Below, piece by piece: positions 50,023 to 62,000 of a stretch of DNA of 64,000 nt. The DNA is from JAQBQH01 sp035607415. GTDB lineage: Bacteria > Myxococcota_A > Polyangia > Palsa-1104. The stretch lies in NCBI GenBank assembly GCA_035607415.1, contig DATNAQ010000044.1:124001-188000 (forward strand), given 5' to 3'. The position numbers were made by a program, and so were the translations under genes. The notes beneath the pieces are model-generated. The model was not told where the DNA came from and made no database searches. It saw only the letters and a program-made list of their open reading frames with translations. Each line of letters opens with the position of its first letter. The first letter of the stretch is position 1.

Positions 50023-50528
50023 TCATTGGCCAGCTCGGCTTCACTCAGGAACGACAGGTAGCGCTCGGGCAGCTCGTCGAACACCATCACGCCCCCGCAG
50101 CGCTTGCAGCGAAACGCCGGCACGTGCGCGCGGCGATCGGGGAAATGCTCGGCCACGTCGAGCAGCTTGTAGTCGTCACCATGGCACGCCTCGCACACGT
50201 ACGGCGCCATGAAGGAGCTGACGCGCGCGCGCCCGCGGAAGTTGTAGATGGTGTTGAGCTGCAGCACCACCGTCGGCGAGCAGCGCGCGAACCACAGCAC
50301 GCGCACCGTCGTGTCGAGCCCGCGCACGAAGTTGACCCACTCGCGCACGCCGCACGAGTTGATGCGCGTGATGCCCTCGAGCGTCAGCTCGACGTTGCCG
50401 CGCAGCGCCGCGCGCAGCTCCGAGAAGTCGGCGTTCTCGTCGATCTCGCCGCGCAGCGCGACGCGCAGCCAGTCGCCGTCGCGGACTACCTTCCAGCTGA
50501 ACGGCTCACCGGCTTCGAAACGCGCCAT
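50019..50528 (-). CDS. STAS-like domain plus zinc-ribbon protein
   Basis: 169 residues. Residues 1-105 form a STAS-like alpha/beta domain with the motif ITRINSCGVREWVNFV; Ser58 aligns with the phosphoacceptor of anti-sigma-antagonists (DSSG in SpoIIAA, DSTG in RsbV), but the preceding Asp is Asn and the following Ser/Thr is Cys. Residues 108-150 are a zinc ribbon, YVCEACHGD ... FRCKRCGG. A paralogue lies at 58065-58988. With a SpoIIE-type phosphatase in the same operon, it is a candidate partner-switching target. ATG is 3 nt after the PhnD-like stop. Confidence 0.82.
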   Translation of the reverse strand: MARFEAGEPFSWKVVRDGDWLRVALRGEIDENADFSELRAALRGNVELTLEGITRINSCGVREWVNFVRGLDTTVRVLWFARCSPTVVLQLNTIYNFRGRARVSSFMAPYVCEACHGDDYKLLDVAEHFPDRRAHVPAFRCKRCGGVMVFDELPERYLSFLSEAELANE

Positions 50529-50531
50529 GCG

Positions 50532-51467
50532 TCACTGCGCGCTCGGCTGCCAGTAGAGCGGCTTCAGATCGGGCAGCCCCGGCTCGAGCGGCGGCGGCAC
50601 CAGGACGTCCTGCTCCTCGATGCGCACCACGTCCGGCTCGACCATCACCGGCCGGCGCGTGCGCGCGCCCATGCGGCCGTTGAGCGCGCGATACGCCTCC
50701 GCCGACGACGGCTTCCACCCGTCGAGCCCCGGCCCGGCGGCGCCGTGACCGAGCACGGCCGCCTTCACCTTGCCGACCAGGTCGGGCGACAGCCCCGGCG
50801 CGACTTCGCAGAACGCCGGGTTGGGCACGCGGTCGCGCACGTCGAACACCTTCTTCAGGGAGCCGCCCATCGACTCCGGCGCGAACACCGCGTCGGCCTT
50901 GTGCAGCGCCACCGCCTGCACCGCCGCCGCCATCTCCGGCGCCCTGGCCTGCGACGCGAAGAACTTGCCGATCTGCACTTCGCCGTCGAAGAGCGCGTTC
51001 GAAATGAACTCCGAGTCACGCCCGCCCGTCGACGCCAGGCTCAGCTTCTTGCCCTGCAGCTCGTCGACGCGCGTCGCCCCTCCGGCGAACAGCGCCCAGC
51101 GCGGCGCGGTGTCGCCGCCCGACGTCGCCGTCGCCAGCACCTGGTAGGGCACGCCGCGCTCGGCGAGGTAGACGCCGTCGAGCACGGCGAAGTCGACCTG
51201 CTTGTTGCGGATCGCCGCCTCGAGGTCCGACGCGCGCGCGAACGCCCTGCCCGTCGCCGGCACGCCCACCACCGACGAGACCTGCTGCGCCAACCGGTTG
51301 ATGAAGGTGAAGCGATCGCCGCCCGACTGGAACGGCGCGTTGGGCGCGTAGATCGCGATCGTGATCGGCTTGTCCGCGGCGCGCGCGTTGGTCGCCGTCG
51401 CCAACACCAGCGCGCCCGCGGCCAGGAGCAGCGCCGCCGCCATCGACTTCAAGATCGGGCGCCTCAT
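50532..51467 (-). CDS. PhnD-like periplasmic binding protein, orphan
   Basis: 311 residues from ATG 51467 (MRRPILKSMAAALLLAAGAL, signal cleaved after ARA near residue 30). The mature protein resembles phosphate/phosphonate binding proteins (PhnD, PF12974-like): KPITIAIYAPNAPFQSGGDRFTFINRLAQQV, DLEAAIRNKQVDFAVLDGVYLAERG, KKLSLASTGGRDSEFISNALFDG and ALHKADAVFAPESMGGSLKKVF. No permease or ATPase lies nearby. The start overlaps the TPR gene stop by ATGA. Given its neighbours, it probably senses a ligand for the phosphatase/kinase pair rather than feeding a transporter. Confidence 0.83.
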   Translation of the reverse strand: MRRPILKSMAAALLLAAGALVLATATNARAADKPITIAIYAPNAPFQSGGDRFTFINRLAQQVSSVVGVPATGRAFARASDLEAAIRNKQVDFAVLDGVYLAERGVPYQVLATATSGGDTAPRWALFAGGATRVDELQGKKLSLASTGGRDSEFISNALFDGEVQIGKFFASQARAPEMAAAVQAVALHKADAVFAPESMGGSLKKVFDVRDRVPNPAFCEVAPGLSPDLVGKVKAAVLGHGAAGPGLDGWKPSSAEAYRALNGRMGARTRRPVMVEPDVVRIEEQDVLVPPPLEPGLPDLKPLYWQPSAQ

Positions 51468-53961
51468 TGGCCACCCCCGAACAGCCGCTCTTTCACGTCG
51501 ATCCACTCCGCCAGCTTCGGCGCCCGCGCCCCGCACGCCTTGGCCTGCTTGTAGAGCTCGAGCGCCTTCTTCGATTCGCCCTGCCGATCACGCAGGATGC
51601 CGAGGTTGACCCGCGCCTCGCACGGCCGCGTGCCGAGCGCGTCGAACACTTTCTCCGCCTGCAGCGCCTTGCCCGAGAACAGATCGATGACCGCGTTGTT
51701 GTGCTCGAGCTCGCGCTTGTCGCCCTTGGCCGGCACCTTCGCCGCCGAGTTGAGGAACTGCGCCGCGCGCTTCTCGTCGCTGCGCTGATAGTAGTCGTAG
51801 GCGAGCAGCTCATAGGCCGAACGCAACAGCGCGCGCAGCCAATCGGCCGTGCCGCCGGTCGCGCGCGACACCAGCTGCGCGAACAGCTTGGCCGCGCCCT
51901 CGCGCTTCTGCGGGCTGCCCGCGTCGCGATATTGCGTGTAGGCGATGAAGAACCTGGTGCCGAGCTTGTCGTAGGGCGGGCGGAACGAGCAGGCGTTGTC
52001 GCCGCCCGTCTTCACCGCCGCGTCCCACGCGTCCTCGGCCTCCGAGATCTTGTTGGCCTTGAGCGCCGCGATCGCCTGCCCGCACGACACCGCCGCCGAC
52101 TCCTTCGACGACAGCGTCCCCTTCGGCGCCTTGGCCGCCGACTCCAGGTCGCCGAGCGCCGCGTCCGACTGCTTCGGATCGCGCAGGCGCTGCATCCCGC
52201 GCCGGAAGTACGCGATCGCCAGGTTGCGCTGCGCCGTCGGCAACAGCGCCGTCTGCCCGGCCTCTTTCTGCGCCGTCTCGAGCACGCTCACCGCCTGATC
52301 GAGCCGGCCATCCTCGGCGTACATCGGGCCGAGCTCGACGTAGATCGCCGCCAGCTCCGGCCCGCGCGTGCGCAGCGCCTGCGTCGCCGCGCGCTCGTAG
52401 GTCGCCTGCGCCGCCGTCACCTTGTGCTGGCCGAGCTGCGCGCGCCCGAGCATGCGGTTGAGCACCATGTCGTTCGGAACCTTGCGCAACGAGCGCTGCA
52501 GCACCTGCTCCGCCTCCGAATACTTCTTCGACAGGAGCAGCACCAACCCGAGGTTGCGGTTGGTCATGAGATCGTCGGGCGTCAGCCGCACCGCCTCGGA
52601 CAGAAGGTTGTAGGCCATGCCGGTCTCGCTCTTCTCGATGGCGTTGCCCGCGCGGCGGTTGAGCACCTTGACCAGCCCCGCCTTGGCGCCGGCGCTGTTC
52701 GGCTCGAGCGCGAGCGACTCCTTGAACGCGCCGATCGCGCGCTCGTCGTTGCCGGCGAGGAAGTAGACCTGCCCCGCCGTGGCCAGCGCCTTCGGATCCT
52801 TCGACAGCGACGCCAGGTCGTCGCCGATCGAGTTGAGCTTGTCCTTGGGCGCGTGCACCGCCGCGTAGGCCTCGGCGAGCGCGCCGAGCATCTCGGGATC
52901 CTTGCCCGTTCCCTGCGCCTTCATGCCCGCGACCGCCTGCTCGAGGTAGGTCACCGCCGAGGCGTAGTTCTTCATCCCGAGGTAGATGCGGCCGACCTTG
53001 CCCTTGATGGCGCCGTTGACCTGATCCTGCCGCTCCGCCTGCTGGCACTCGCCGAGCGCGCGCTGATAGTTGCGCTGATCGAAGAGCGCGTCGCACTCGA
53101 GCAGGTGGCCCTTGGCATCGCTCGGCTTGGCGCGCGTGTAGAGCTCGGCCTCGCGCAATGCGTCGGCGGCGCGCTTCTCGCGCAAATAGCAGGTGCCGAG
53201 GTTGTAGTAGATGCTCGGCTGCCGCTGCGCCTCGCCGAGGATGCGCTCGTAGAGCGAGATGGCCTGGCTGCACGATCCCTTGCCGACGTAGGACGCGCCG
53301 AGCATGAGCTTGGCGGTCATGTCGTTCGGCTTGGTCTTGAGCAGGCCCTCGAACTCGCGCTGCGCCGCGTCCCACTCCTTGGCCAGCATGTACGCCGTGC
53401 CGAGGACCATGTGGATCTGCGGATCGAGGCTCGCCGCCGACGGCGGACGATACTTGAGGTAGACCTCGATGGCCGCGGCCGCGCGCTTCGGATCGGAGTG
53501 CACGAGGTGCTGGCCGAGCTGCAGCTGCGCCGCGTACGAGTCGGGCCGCTTGGAGACGACATCCTCGAGCAGCCGCACCGACTCGGCCGGCGGCGGGTTC
53601 GCCGTCTTGTAGAGCGCCAGGCCGAGCTGCTCGCGCGTGTCGATGTCGGTCTGATCGGGCGCGCGGCGCAACAGCTCCACCGCCTGCGAGTACTTCTTCT
53701 GGCCGTAGAGGATCGCGGCCAGTCGCCAGTAGGCGTCGTTCAGCTTCGGATCGAGCGAGATGGCCTCGCGGAACTTCTGCTCGGCCAGGCCGAAGTCGTC
53801 GCTCTCGAGCGCCTTGCGCCCGTCGGCGAGCGACTGATCGCCCGGCGACGCCGAGCCGTTGCGTCCACCGGGAGTCGTCTGTGCCGCCGCGCCCAGCTCC
53901 AGCCCCCCTGCCACCAACACCATCGCCGTCCCGAAGACGGCGATCCGGATCAAACCTCTTT

Positions 53962-53965
<4 letters not shown>
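51464..53965 (-). CDS. Exported TPR-repeat protein
   Basis: 833 residues from ATG 53965 (MKRGLIRIAVFGTAMVLVAGG, signal with cleavage after GAAA). The whole mature part is tetratricopeptide repeats (for example LADGRKALESDDFGLAEQKFREAISLDPKLNDAYWRLAAILYGQKKY), about 18-20 units, forming a solenoid in the periplasm. It probably scaffolds the binding protein and receptor proteins of this operon. Coupled on both sides by ATGA. An in-frame upstream extension to 54142 is antisense-like Arg-rich sequence and was not used. Confidence 0.86.
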
Positions 53966-55533
<1,568 letters not shown>

Positions 55534-55611
55534 GTGAACCCTTGGGCTCCCCTGTAAAGACTGTAGCGGAGGGTACTCGCACCCCTCCAGGTTCGAATAG
55601 TTTACAAGCAC

Positions 55612-55640
55612 TTGCCGAGGGCGTCAATCGCCGATAAAAT
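55612..55640 (+). promoter_or_regulatory. Promoter of the PAS-protein gene
   Basis: TTGCCG (55612-55617), 17-bp spacer, TAAAAT (55635-55640). Transcription should start near 55647, 2 nt before the GTG at 55649, so the mRNA is practically leaderless. Confidence 0.6.
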
Positions 55641-55648
55641 GGTCAGCT

Positions 55649-56191
55649 GTGAGCGCTCTCGACAACTTCCTCGCGCAGTTCAAGCAGATCAGCGACGTGA
55701 TCATCGACAGCTACTTCGTCTGCGATCACGAGCGCAACATCGTGGACTTCAACCGCGCCTTCTTCTCGCTCCTGCCGCGCAACATCGCCCGCGGCCTCAA
55801 GGGCAAGAAGTGCTACGAGGTGCTCGCGCTCAACATCTGCCAGGACCGCTGCATCGCGCAGCAGTGCTGGACCGACAAGAAGCAGGTCCGCCTCGACGAG
55901 ATCGACGGCCGGCCGGCGGGGTCGGAGAAGCCGATGCGCTTCATCTTGTCGGCGATCCCCATCCTCGACGAGGGCGGAAATCCTGTGGGCGCGCTCGAGA
56001 TTCAGCGCGACGTGACCGACGAAGCCGTCGTGCAGGTGAAGTATCAAGAGATGCTCGACAACGAGGCGCGCGAGCGCGAGCGACTGGCGTCGCAGATCCG
56101 TTCGCGCACCAAGGAGCTCCTCGAGACCAACCAGACGCTCCTGCGCGTGCAGAAGGAATTGCTCGCCTACAAAAAAGGGCTGAGCGTCTAG
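55649..56191 (+). CDS. Stand-alone PAS-domain protein
   Basis: 180 residues: PAS domain (about 10-130: VIIDSYFVCDHERNIVDFNRAFFSLLP, RFILSAIPILDEGGNPVGALEIQRDVTDE) followed by a coiled coil (EARERERLASQIRSRTKELLETNQTLLRVQKELLAYKKG). No kinase domain. The motif CYEVLALNICQDRCI (C-x8-C-x3-C) equals that of the PAS kinase at 48721-50022. The coiled coil after the PAS is like the signalling helix of kinases, so the protein may pair with one as a detached sensor. It ends convergently, overlapping the AlkB-like stop by 4 bp. Confidence 0.85.
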   Translation: MSALDNFLAQFKQISDVIIDSYFVCDHERNIVDFNRAFFSLLPRNIARGLKGKKCYEVLALNICQDRCIAQQCWTDKKQVRLDEIDGRPAGSEKPMRFILSAIPILDEGGNPVGALEIQRDVTDEAVVQVKYQEMLDNEARERERLASQIRSRTKELLETNQTLLRVQKELLAYKKGLSV

Positions 56192-57201
56192 CTCTCCGCG
56201 ACGGCGCGCTCGGCGAAGGGGCCGAGCTTCTTCCGGCGCAGCTCGGCGGTCATGAGCGCGCGGAAGCGGCGGTTGCGCAGCTGCGCCAGGCCGACCATCG
56301 CGTAGTAGCCGCCCGGCAGCTTGGGGCTCTCGTCGACGGCGCGGAGCCGCTCGAACGGGCGCGCGGCGTGGGCGTGGTGATCGGCGTGGCGCGACAGCCC
56401 GATGAGCGTGTAGTGGGTGAGCCACGAGTCGGTGTCCCACGAGTCGGCGAGGCCGGGGCGGCCGGCGCGGCGTGACAGGCCCCAGTGCTCGAAGTAGTTG
56501 ACCGCCTCGAGCACGCTGACGGCGTTGTACGCCTGCCACACGAAGACCACGACGCCCGGCCAGCCGGCGACGGCGCCGACGACGACGGCGAGCGCGAGCT
56601 CGACGGCAACGCCGCACAGCACCTGCCCGCGATCGAGCCGCCACGCGCTGCGAAGCTGCGCCGGCACCGTGCGCACGAAGAAGGCGTTGTAGCTCTCGTC
56701 GAAGCGCGCGGTCGCCGGATCGTCGGGCGTCGCCACGCGCACGTGGTGGCCGCGCAGGTGCTCGACGAAGAAGTGATCGTAGAGCACGGTGCACAGGAGC
56801 GCGCGGCCGAGTAGGCGCAGCGCGCGCGAGCGCCGATGGATGAGCTCGTGCGCCACGACCAGCGAGCCCCAGCCGGAGTTGTTGCCCACGAACCAGCCGA
56901 CGAGGACGAGATCCCAGGACCAGCCGCCGCGCGCGATCATGCGGACCAGGAGCGCGAGCGTCAGAAGCTGCACCAGGGCGAGCGCCACGGCGAGCGCGGT
57001 GAACGGCCACGACGGACCTTCGTGCGCCGGCGCGCGAGCCGGGCGGGCGCGGCGATCGATGAAGATGACGCCGGCGACGATGAGGATGCCCGGCAGCGAC
57101 TCGACCGCGCGATGCGGACCGGTGGCGACGAAGACCAGGGTCAAGACGGGAAACAACAAGCTCAACAGGTGGCGCCCGAGGCGTAGAGCCGAGTCGCGCA
57201 T
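56188..57201 (-). CDS. AlkB-type membrane alkane/fatty-acid monooxygenase or desaturase
   Basis: 337 residues from ATG 57201, backed by GGAGG at 57207-57211. Five or six membrane helices and the three His boxes of diiron membrane oxidases: HELIH (VAHELIHRR), HLRGHHVRV and SRHADHHAHA, plus the AlkB-like NYFEHWGL. The NYxEHWG motif favours alkane omega-hydroxylase-type enzymes over ordinary desaturases. It would need a rubredoxin or ferredoxin, which is not encoded nearby. Divergent from a TetR gene with two operators between, so the TetR repressor probably controls it. Confidence 0.85.
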   Translation of the reverse strand: MRDSALRLGRHLLSLLFPVLTLVFVATGPHRAVESLPGILIVAGVIFIDRRARPARAPAHEGPSWPFTALAVALALVQLLTLALLVRMIARGGWSWDLVLVGWFVGNNSGWGSLVVAHELIHRRSRALRLLGRALLCTVLYDHFFVEHLRGHHVRVATPDDPATARFDESYNAFFVRTVPAQLRSAWRLDRGQVLCGVAVELALAVVVGAVAGWPGVVVFVWQAYNAVSVLEAVNYFEHWGLSRRAGRPGLADSWDTDSWLTHYTLIGLSRHADHHAHAARPFERLRAVDESPKLPGGYYAMVGLAQLRNRRFRALMTAELRRKKLGPFAERAVAES

Positions 57202-57239
57202 CGCGTCCTCCGTCGTTCCTTCAGCCCGATCTGCAGGTC

Positions 57240-57291
57240 CACATACGAATGCGTATGTGAGATTGCAATCCCACATACGAACCGGTATGTC
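57240..57291. promoter_or_regulatory. Twin TetR operators and divergent promoters
   Basis: Perfect palindrome CACATACG-AATG-CGTATGTG (57240-57259) and a second site CACATACG-AACC-GGTATGTC (57272-57291, 6 of 8 arm positions paired), 32 bp apart, about three helical turns. On the plus strand TTGCAA (57263-57268), 17 bp, TATGTC (57286-57291) puts the start at the TetR ATG (57298). On the minus strand TTGACA (57293-57288) is a -35 box toward the AlkB-like gene. The repeated GTATGTG half-sites are the likely TetR targets. Confidence 0.7.
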
Positions 57292-57297
57292 AACACC

Positions 57298-57912
57298 ATG
57301 GCCGGTACCGCTCATTCCCACCGCCGCAAAGCGCCCGAGTCACGCGCCGATGCGAAGGCCGAGACGCGCGAGGCGCTGATCGACGCCGCCGCCGCGCTGT
57401 TCGGCAAGCACGGCTTCGACGCCCCCAGCCTCGACGACATCTGCGCCCGCGCCGGCTACACGCGTGGCGCCTTCTACGTGCACTTCAAGAGCCGCGAGGA
57501 GCTCATCGTCGCCGTCGTCGAGCGCCACAGCCGCCGCGCGCTCGACGCCATCGTCGGCGCGGGCGATGAAGTCGATCTCGCCGCGGTGGTGCGCCGCTTC
57601 ACCGACGCCGTGGCCACCGGTCGCTACCCGCGCGGCGGCGCCGTGAAGCTCCACCACTTCCTCGACGCCTGCGCCCGCTCGCGCCTGCTCCGCGAGCGGC
57701 AGTCGGCGCACCTCGATCGCACGCGCGCGCGCCTCGCCGCCGCCACGCGCGCGGCGCAATCCGCCCGCGCCGTGCGCCCCGACCTCCCCGCCGACGACGT
57801 CGCCCTCATCCTCATGACCATCGTCATGGGCGTCGAGCAGCTGCTCGAGCTCGGCTACCCCTTCGACATCCGCGCCGGCGCCGCCGCCCTGCTCCGCCTG
57901 CTGCGGCCGTAG
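57298..57912 (+). CDS. TetR-family transcriptional regulator
   Basis: 204 residues. HTH at about 23-70: ETREALIDAAAALFGKHGFDAPSLDDICARAGYTRGAFYVHFKSREEL; ligand domain in the rest, with a C-terminal Leu-rich segment. The intergenic palindromes are natural binding sites, so it should repress itself and the divergent AlkB-like gene until a hydrophobic inducer binds. The predicted transcription start coincides with the ATG, so translation is probably leaderless. Confidence 0.9.
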   Translation: MAGTAHSHRRKAPESRADAKAETREALIDAAAALFGKHGFDAPSLDDICARAGYTRGAFYVHFKSREELIVAVVERHSRRALDAIVGAGDEVDLAAVVRRFTDAVATGRYPRGGAVKLHHFLDACARSRLLRERQSAHLDRTRARLAAATRAAQSARAVRPDLPADDVALILMTIVMGVEQLLELGYPFDIRAGAAALLRLLRP

Positions 57913-57941
57913 CTCCGGGCCATCTTCGCGCGTACGTCCTC

Positions 57942-57979
57942 GCTCCCTCGGTCACGGGCGGGAGCCCGCTCCCTCGGTC
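57942..57979 (+). repeat. 12-bp direct repeat
   Basis: GCTCCCTCGGTC at 57942-57953 and 57968-57979, in the 152-bp gap between the TetR gene and the STAS/zinc-ribbon gene. No function can be assigned; no terminator hairpin with a T run is seen in this gap. Confidence 0.5.
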
Positions 57980-58064
57980 GCTCCGGGCGTGCGCGCAAAT
58001 CTGGCTCCGGAGCTGCGGCCTCGCCGAGCGACGGTCTGACAACCGAGGGGAACTAGGGGGCGGT

Positions 58065-58988
58065 CTAGTGTTTTCCGCCGAACATGACGAAGCCGAGCAG
58101 ACCGACGGCGACGATGATGAGCACGACCACGACGATCCACGCCGCGTTCGACTTCGACGGCGCCAGCGGCGTCGGCGACGTCTGCGAGCGGCGAGCCTCG
58201 AGCTCGGCCAGCGCCGCCGCCGTCGACCGCACGCCCGACACGCTCGAGCCGAACCCGTTGACGCCCGAGATCGATCCCGTCCCCGAGCCAGGCCCCGTCC
58301 CCGTCGTGGTCCGAATCGACGGCAGCGACGGAATCGACGGCAGCGAGCTCGAGTGCACTCCGCTCTGCCCCGACTTCGAGCCCGTCCCCGACCCGGGGTT
58401 CGTGTTGCCCGTCCGCGACCGGATCTTGCGGTCGCCGTCCGTCGGCGTGAACTCGTTGATCACGCTGTCGACACGCGAGTCGGTCACGATCTTCTTCGCG
58501 TTCGACAGGAACGCGAAGTACGACTCCTCCATGTCGTCGAAGTCCATCGGCCCATCGCACTCGTCGCAGCGGCACGACGGCGCCTTGAACGGCTGCGCCT
58601 GCGCCAGGTCCCGCGTCTCGACGAGCAGCACCTTCTCGAGGTCGCAGTTGGGGCAGAAGTACGGGGCGTAAAAGCTCTTTACGACGCCCTGGCCGGTAAA
58701 GTTGTTGACCAGGTTGATCTGAGCGACGATCGCCGGCGAGCACTCCACCAGGATCACCTTGGCGCCGTTTTTCTCGACCTTCCCCAGCCAGTTGACCCAG
58801 TCACGTACACCGCAGGAGTTGATACGCTCGATCTCCGACACGTCGATGACCGCGGTCCCGCTGCCGATCTTGTCGCTCAAGCTGGCGAGCTCGTTGTCCT
58901 CGTCGATGACGCCGGAGAGCTTTACGTAGGTGACGTCCTCCCGGTTGTGTACCGAGGCCTGGAACTTGGGATTCATTGTCGCCGCCAT
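58065..58988 (-). CDS. STAS-like plus zinc-ribbon protein with tail anchor (paralogue)
   Basis: 307 residues. Same N-terminal plan as the protein at 50019-50528: STAS-like domain with IERINSCGVRDWVNWL (Ser58), then a zinc ribbon YFCPNCDLE ... SCRCDECDGPMDFDD. It adds a Ser/Gly/Thr/Pro-rich linker (about 185-260) and a C-terminal membrane helix WIVVVVLIIVAVGLLGFVMFG, which would anchor it to the membrane. The linker has repeated GSGTGS-type segments. An internal ATG at 58976 is a possible start. It follows the giant TPR gene by 37 bp on the same strand and may share its transcript. Confidence 0.82.
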   Translation of the reverse strand: MAATMNPKFQASVHNREDVTYVKLSGVIDEDNELASLSDKIGSGTAVIDVSEIERINSCGVRDWVNWLGKVEKNGAKVILVECSPAIVAQINLVNNFTGQGVVKSFYAPYFCPNCDLEKVLLVETRDLAQAQPFKAPSCRCDECDGPMDFDDMEESYFAFLSNAKKIVTDSRVDSVINEFTPTDGDRKIRSRTGNTNPGSGTGSKSGQSGVHSSSLPSIPSLPSIRTTTGTGPGSGTGSISGVNGFGSSVSGVRSTAAALAELEARRSQTSPTPLAPSKSNAAWIVVVVLIIVAVGLLGFVMFGGKH

Positions 58989-59025
58989 GTTAGACCGTGG
59001 TTGAGATTCTGTCCAGCCGCCCGCA

Positions 59026-62000
59026 TTACAGCCTACCTGTCGGATCGCCTAATGTAGATCGTAGTTCGTGATACGCATCCGAAAGGAAGAAACGCACCAG
59101 CTCGGCTCCACCCGCCACCTGGCCGAGCGCCACCGCGCCGTCCGGTGACACCGCCAATTCCTCGCCTCCCAGCCGCGCCAGCATGCGCGCTGCGGCACCG
59201 ACATCGTCGCACGCGAGCAGACCGGCGCGATCAGCCGCCTGCCCGAGCGCTGCGAACCAACCTTCGATCGATGCTCCCGGTGCGAGCCCCTGGAGGCGCT
59301 CCACCGCCTTCGCCGCTTTTCGCGGCAACGCCTTGACGAACTCCTGCACCTGCTGCTCGCGCTCCGCCTCGGGCTTGATCAGCTGATCGAGGAGGTGGCC
59401 CACCTCGGCCCGCTGCGCCGCGCGCAGGCGCGTCACGATCGCGTAGCCGCCGCGCAGCGGCTCGAACGCGCGTCCGAGGAGGAAGCGTCTCTCGCCGTCG
59501 GGCCGCTCGACGAACGCGGCCTCGATGATCACCGTCGGCTTGGGCGAGTCGAACATCACCACGCCGCCCGGCACCTGCTGCGCGACGTACACGTCGGCGC
59601 TCACGCCGAAGAGGCGCTGCGCGTCGACGACGCAGACCTTGAAGCCGGGGTCGTGCACCGCCGAGGCCGGCATGGCGTCGTGCACCGCCGGAACGCCGTA
59701 GACCTCGTCGAGCGTCTCGCGCACCGCGGCCAGCGCCTCGGTGTACGCGCCGAGCACCGGCGGCGGCAACAGACGGGTGCGCCGCAGCTCCTCGGACAAG
59801 GAGCCGCGCTTCACGTTGGCACGGAAGGTCGGGGGTCGATCGGTCGCCTCCGCGTAGCCGAGCAGCGCCAGCATCGTGCCGACGCGCGCCGCGCGATCGA
59901 GATCGCCCGAGCGCTGATAGACCGACACGAGCAGGCGATACGCCGGCGCGTGCCGCAGATCCGACCCGAGCACGAGCAAGAGCTCCTCGCGCGCGAGGTT
60001 GAGCGTGTTGTCGCCGATGGCGAGCAGCTCGGCCGCGGCCACGCGATCGTCGTGGCTCTCCGGCGCGCGCGCCAGCACCTGGCGGTACGCGTCGATGGCG
60101 CGGTTGCGATCGTCGATGGCGACGAAGAAGCGCGCCATGCCGCGACGGAGTATCAGCTCCACCTCGGGCCCACGCGCCTCGGCGACCTTGAGCGCCTCGT
60201 CGATGATGTTCTGCGCCTGCCCGCGATCGCCCGCCGCCGCCGCGCGCCGCGCCAGCGACAACGCCGCCGGCGGATACGACGGATCGAGATCGATCGCGCG
60301 CCGGTACGCGCGCCCCGCCCCCGCCGCGTCGCCCGACGCCTCGGCGATGCGCCCGAGATAATCGTAGTAGCGCGCCAGCTCCTCCGGCGGCGCCGTGTTG
60401 CCCGGCGTGGCCGCGAGCTGGATCAGCCGCTCGCACGTGCGATGCGCCTCGCTGTAACGCCCGAGCAGGTACAGCTCCTGCGCCAGGCGGAAGTGCGCGT
60501 TGCGATGCTCGCTGTCTTCTTCGATCAGCTCCTCGAGCGTGATCGCCGCGCGCGCCGGATCCATGGCGCCGTCGCCGAAGATCTCGGACAGGCGATAGCG
60601 CGCCGACGACTTCGACTGCTGCGTCTTGGCGCGCCCGATGAACGCCTCGAGCACCACCGCCGCCGCGTCGAACCGCCGGAGCCGCTCGTGCAGCGACACC
60701 AGCGCGTCGACGATCTTGTACTCGTCGGGCGACAGCCGCAGCGCCTCCAGGTAGATCTGCTCGGCCGCCTCGATCTCGAACTCGCGCTCGCGCAACGATC
60801 CCTGCGCCACGAGCACGCGCGCCAGCGAGCCGCCCGCGTCACGCTTGCGATAGAGCTTCTCCAGCTCGCGGAACGTAGCGACGAAGTCGTACGCCTCGGG
60901 CGCCTGCTGGCAGAGCCCGACGAGGAGCTCGAGCGCGTCGCCGTTGTCGGGCCGGATCTCGAGCGCCACCACCAGCGACTCCGCCGCCGCGCGCAGATCG
61001 CCGGTCTTCTCGGCCACCACCGCGCGCTTGCGATAGAACTCCGAGCGCTCGACCGGATCGCCCTCGCGCGTGACCTTCTGCGTGAGGATGACCGCGATCG
61101 GCAGCGCGCGCTGGAACTCGCCGCGCGCGAAGTAGAGCTCGAACAGCGCGCGGTTCGCCGGCAAGCACTCGCGGTCGACGGTGAGCGCCGACTCGTAATA
61201 CTGGATGGCGCGATCCTGGTCGCCGAGCTTGTCGCCGTAGATCTGCCCGATGTGCGCGAACACGCCGGCGCGCTCTTTGTCCTCGGTCCACAGCTTGGCT
61301 TCGAGCTCGAGCGTCTGGATGACGCGCGGCCAATCTTCCTTGCGCAGGTAGAGGTCGCGCAAGCCGTGGACCGCCGGCAAGCACGACGGCGACGTCTTGA
61401 TGGCCGCGTCGTAATAGCGGATCGCGTCGTCTTCCTTGCCGAACTTCGACTCCATGACGGAGCCGCACTTGAAGTACAGGATCGCCTTCTGCGCGCGGTC
61501 GTTGACGATGCGGATCTGCCGCCGCGTGACCTCGACCAGCTCGGCCCAACGCTCGGTGCCTTCGTACAAACGGCCGAGCGCCTCGATCGCCTCTTTGTGC
61601 GACGGTGCGATGTCGAGGATCTTGCGATAGGACTCGATCGCGCGATCGGCGTCGCGCAGGCCCTCTTCGCACATCTGCGCGATGCGCAGGTAGAGCGCGA
61701 TCGCCTCGTCGCCGCCGGCGGTGAGCGACAGCCGCGTCGTCAGGATGCCGACCAGCTTCTCCCAGTCGCGCGTGCGCTCGTAGTGCCGCTCGAGCGCATC
61801 CAGACCTTCGCTATCGGTCGGATCGACCGAATGCAGGCGCTGATAAAGTCGCGCCGCCTCGACCGCGTCCTTCAGCTTCGCCGCCGCCACACGCGCCGCG
61901 CGCCGCAGGATCTCGACGCGCTTGACGTCGTCGCGCACCAGCTCGGCGCGCCGCTCGTAGGCGCCGATGAGCCCGGGCCAATCGGACTGCGCCGAGAAGA

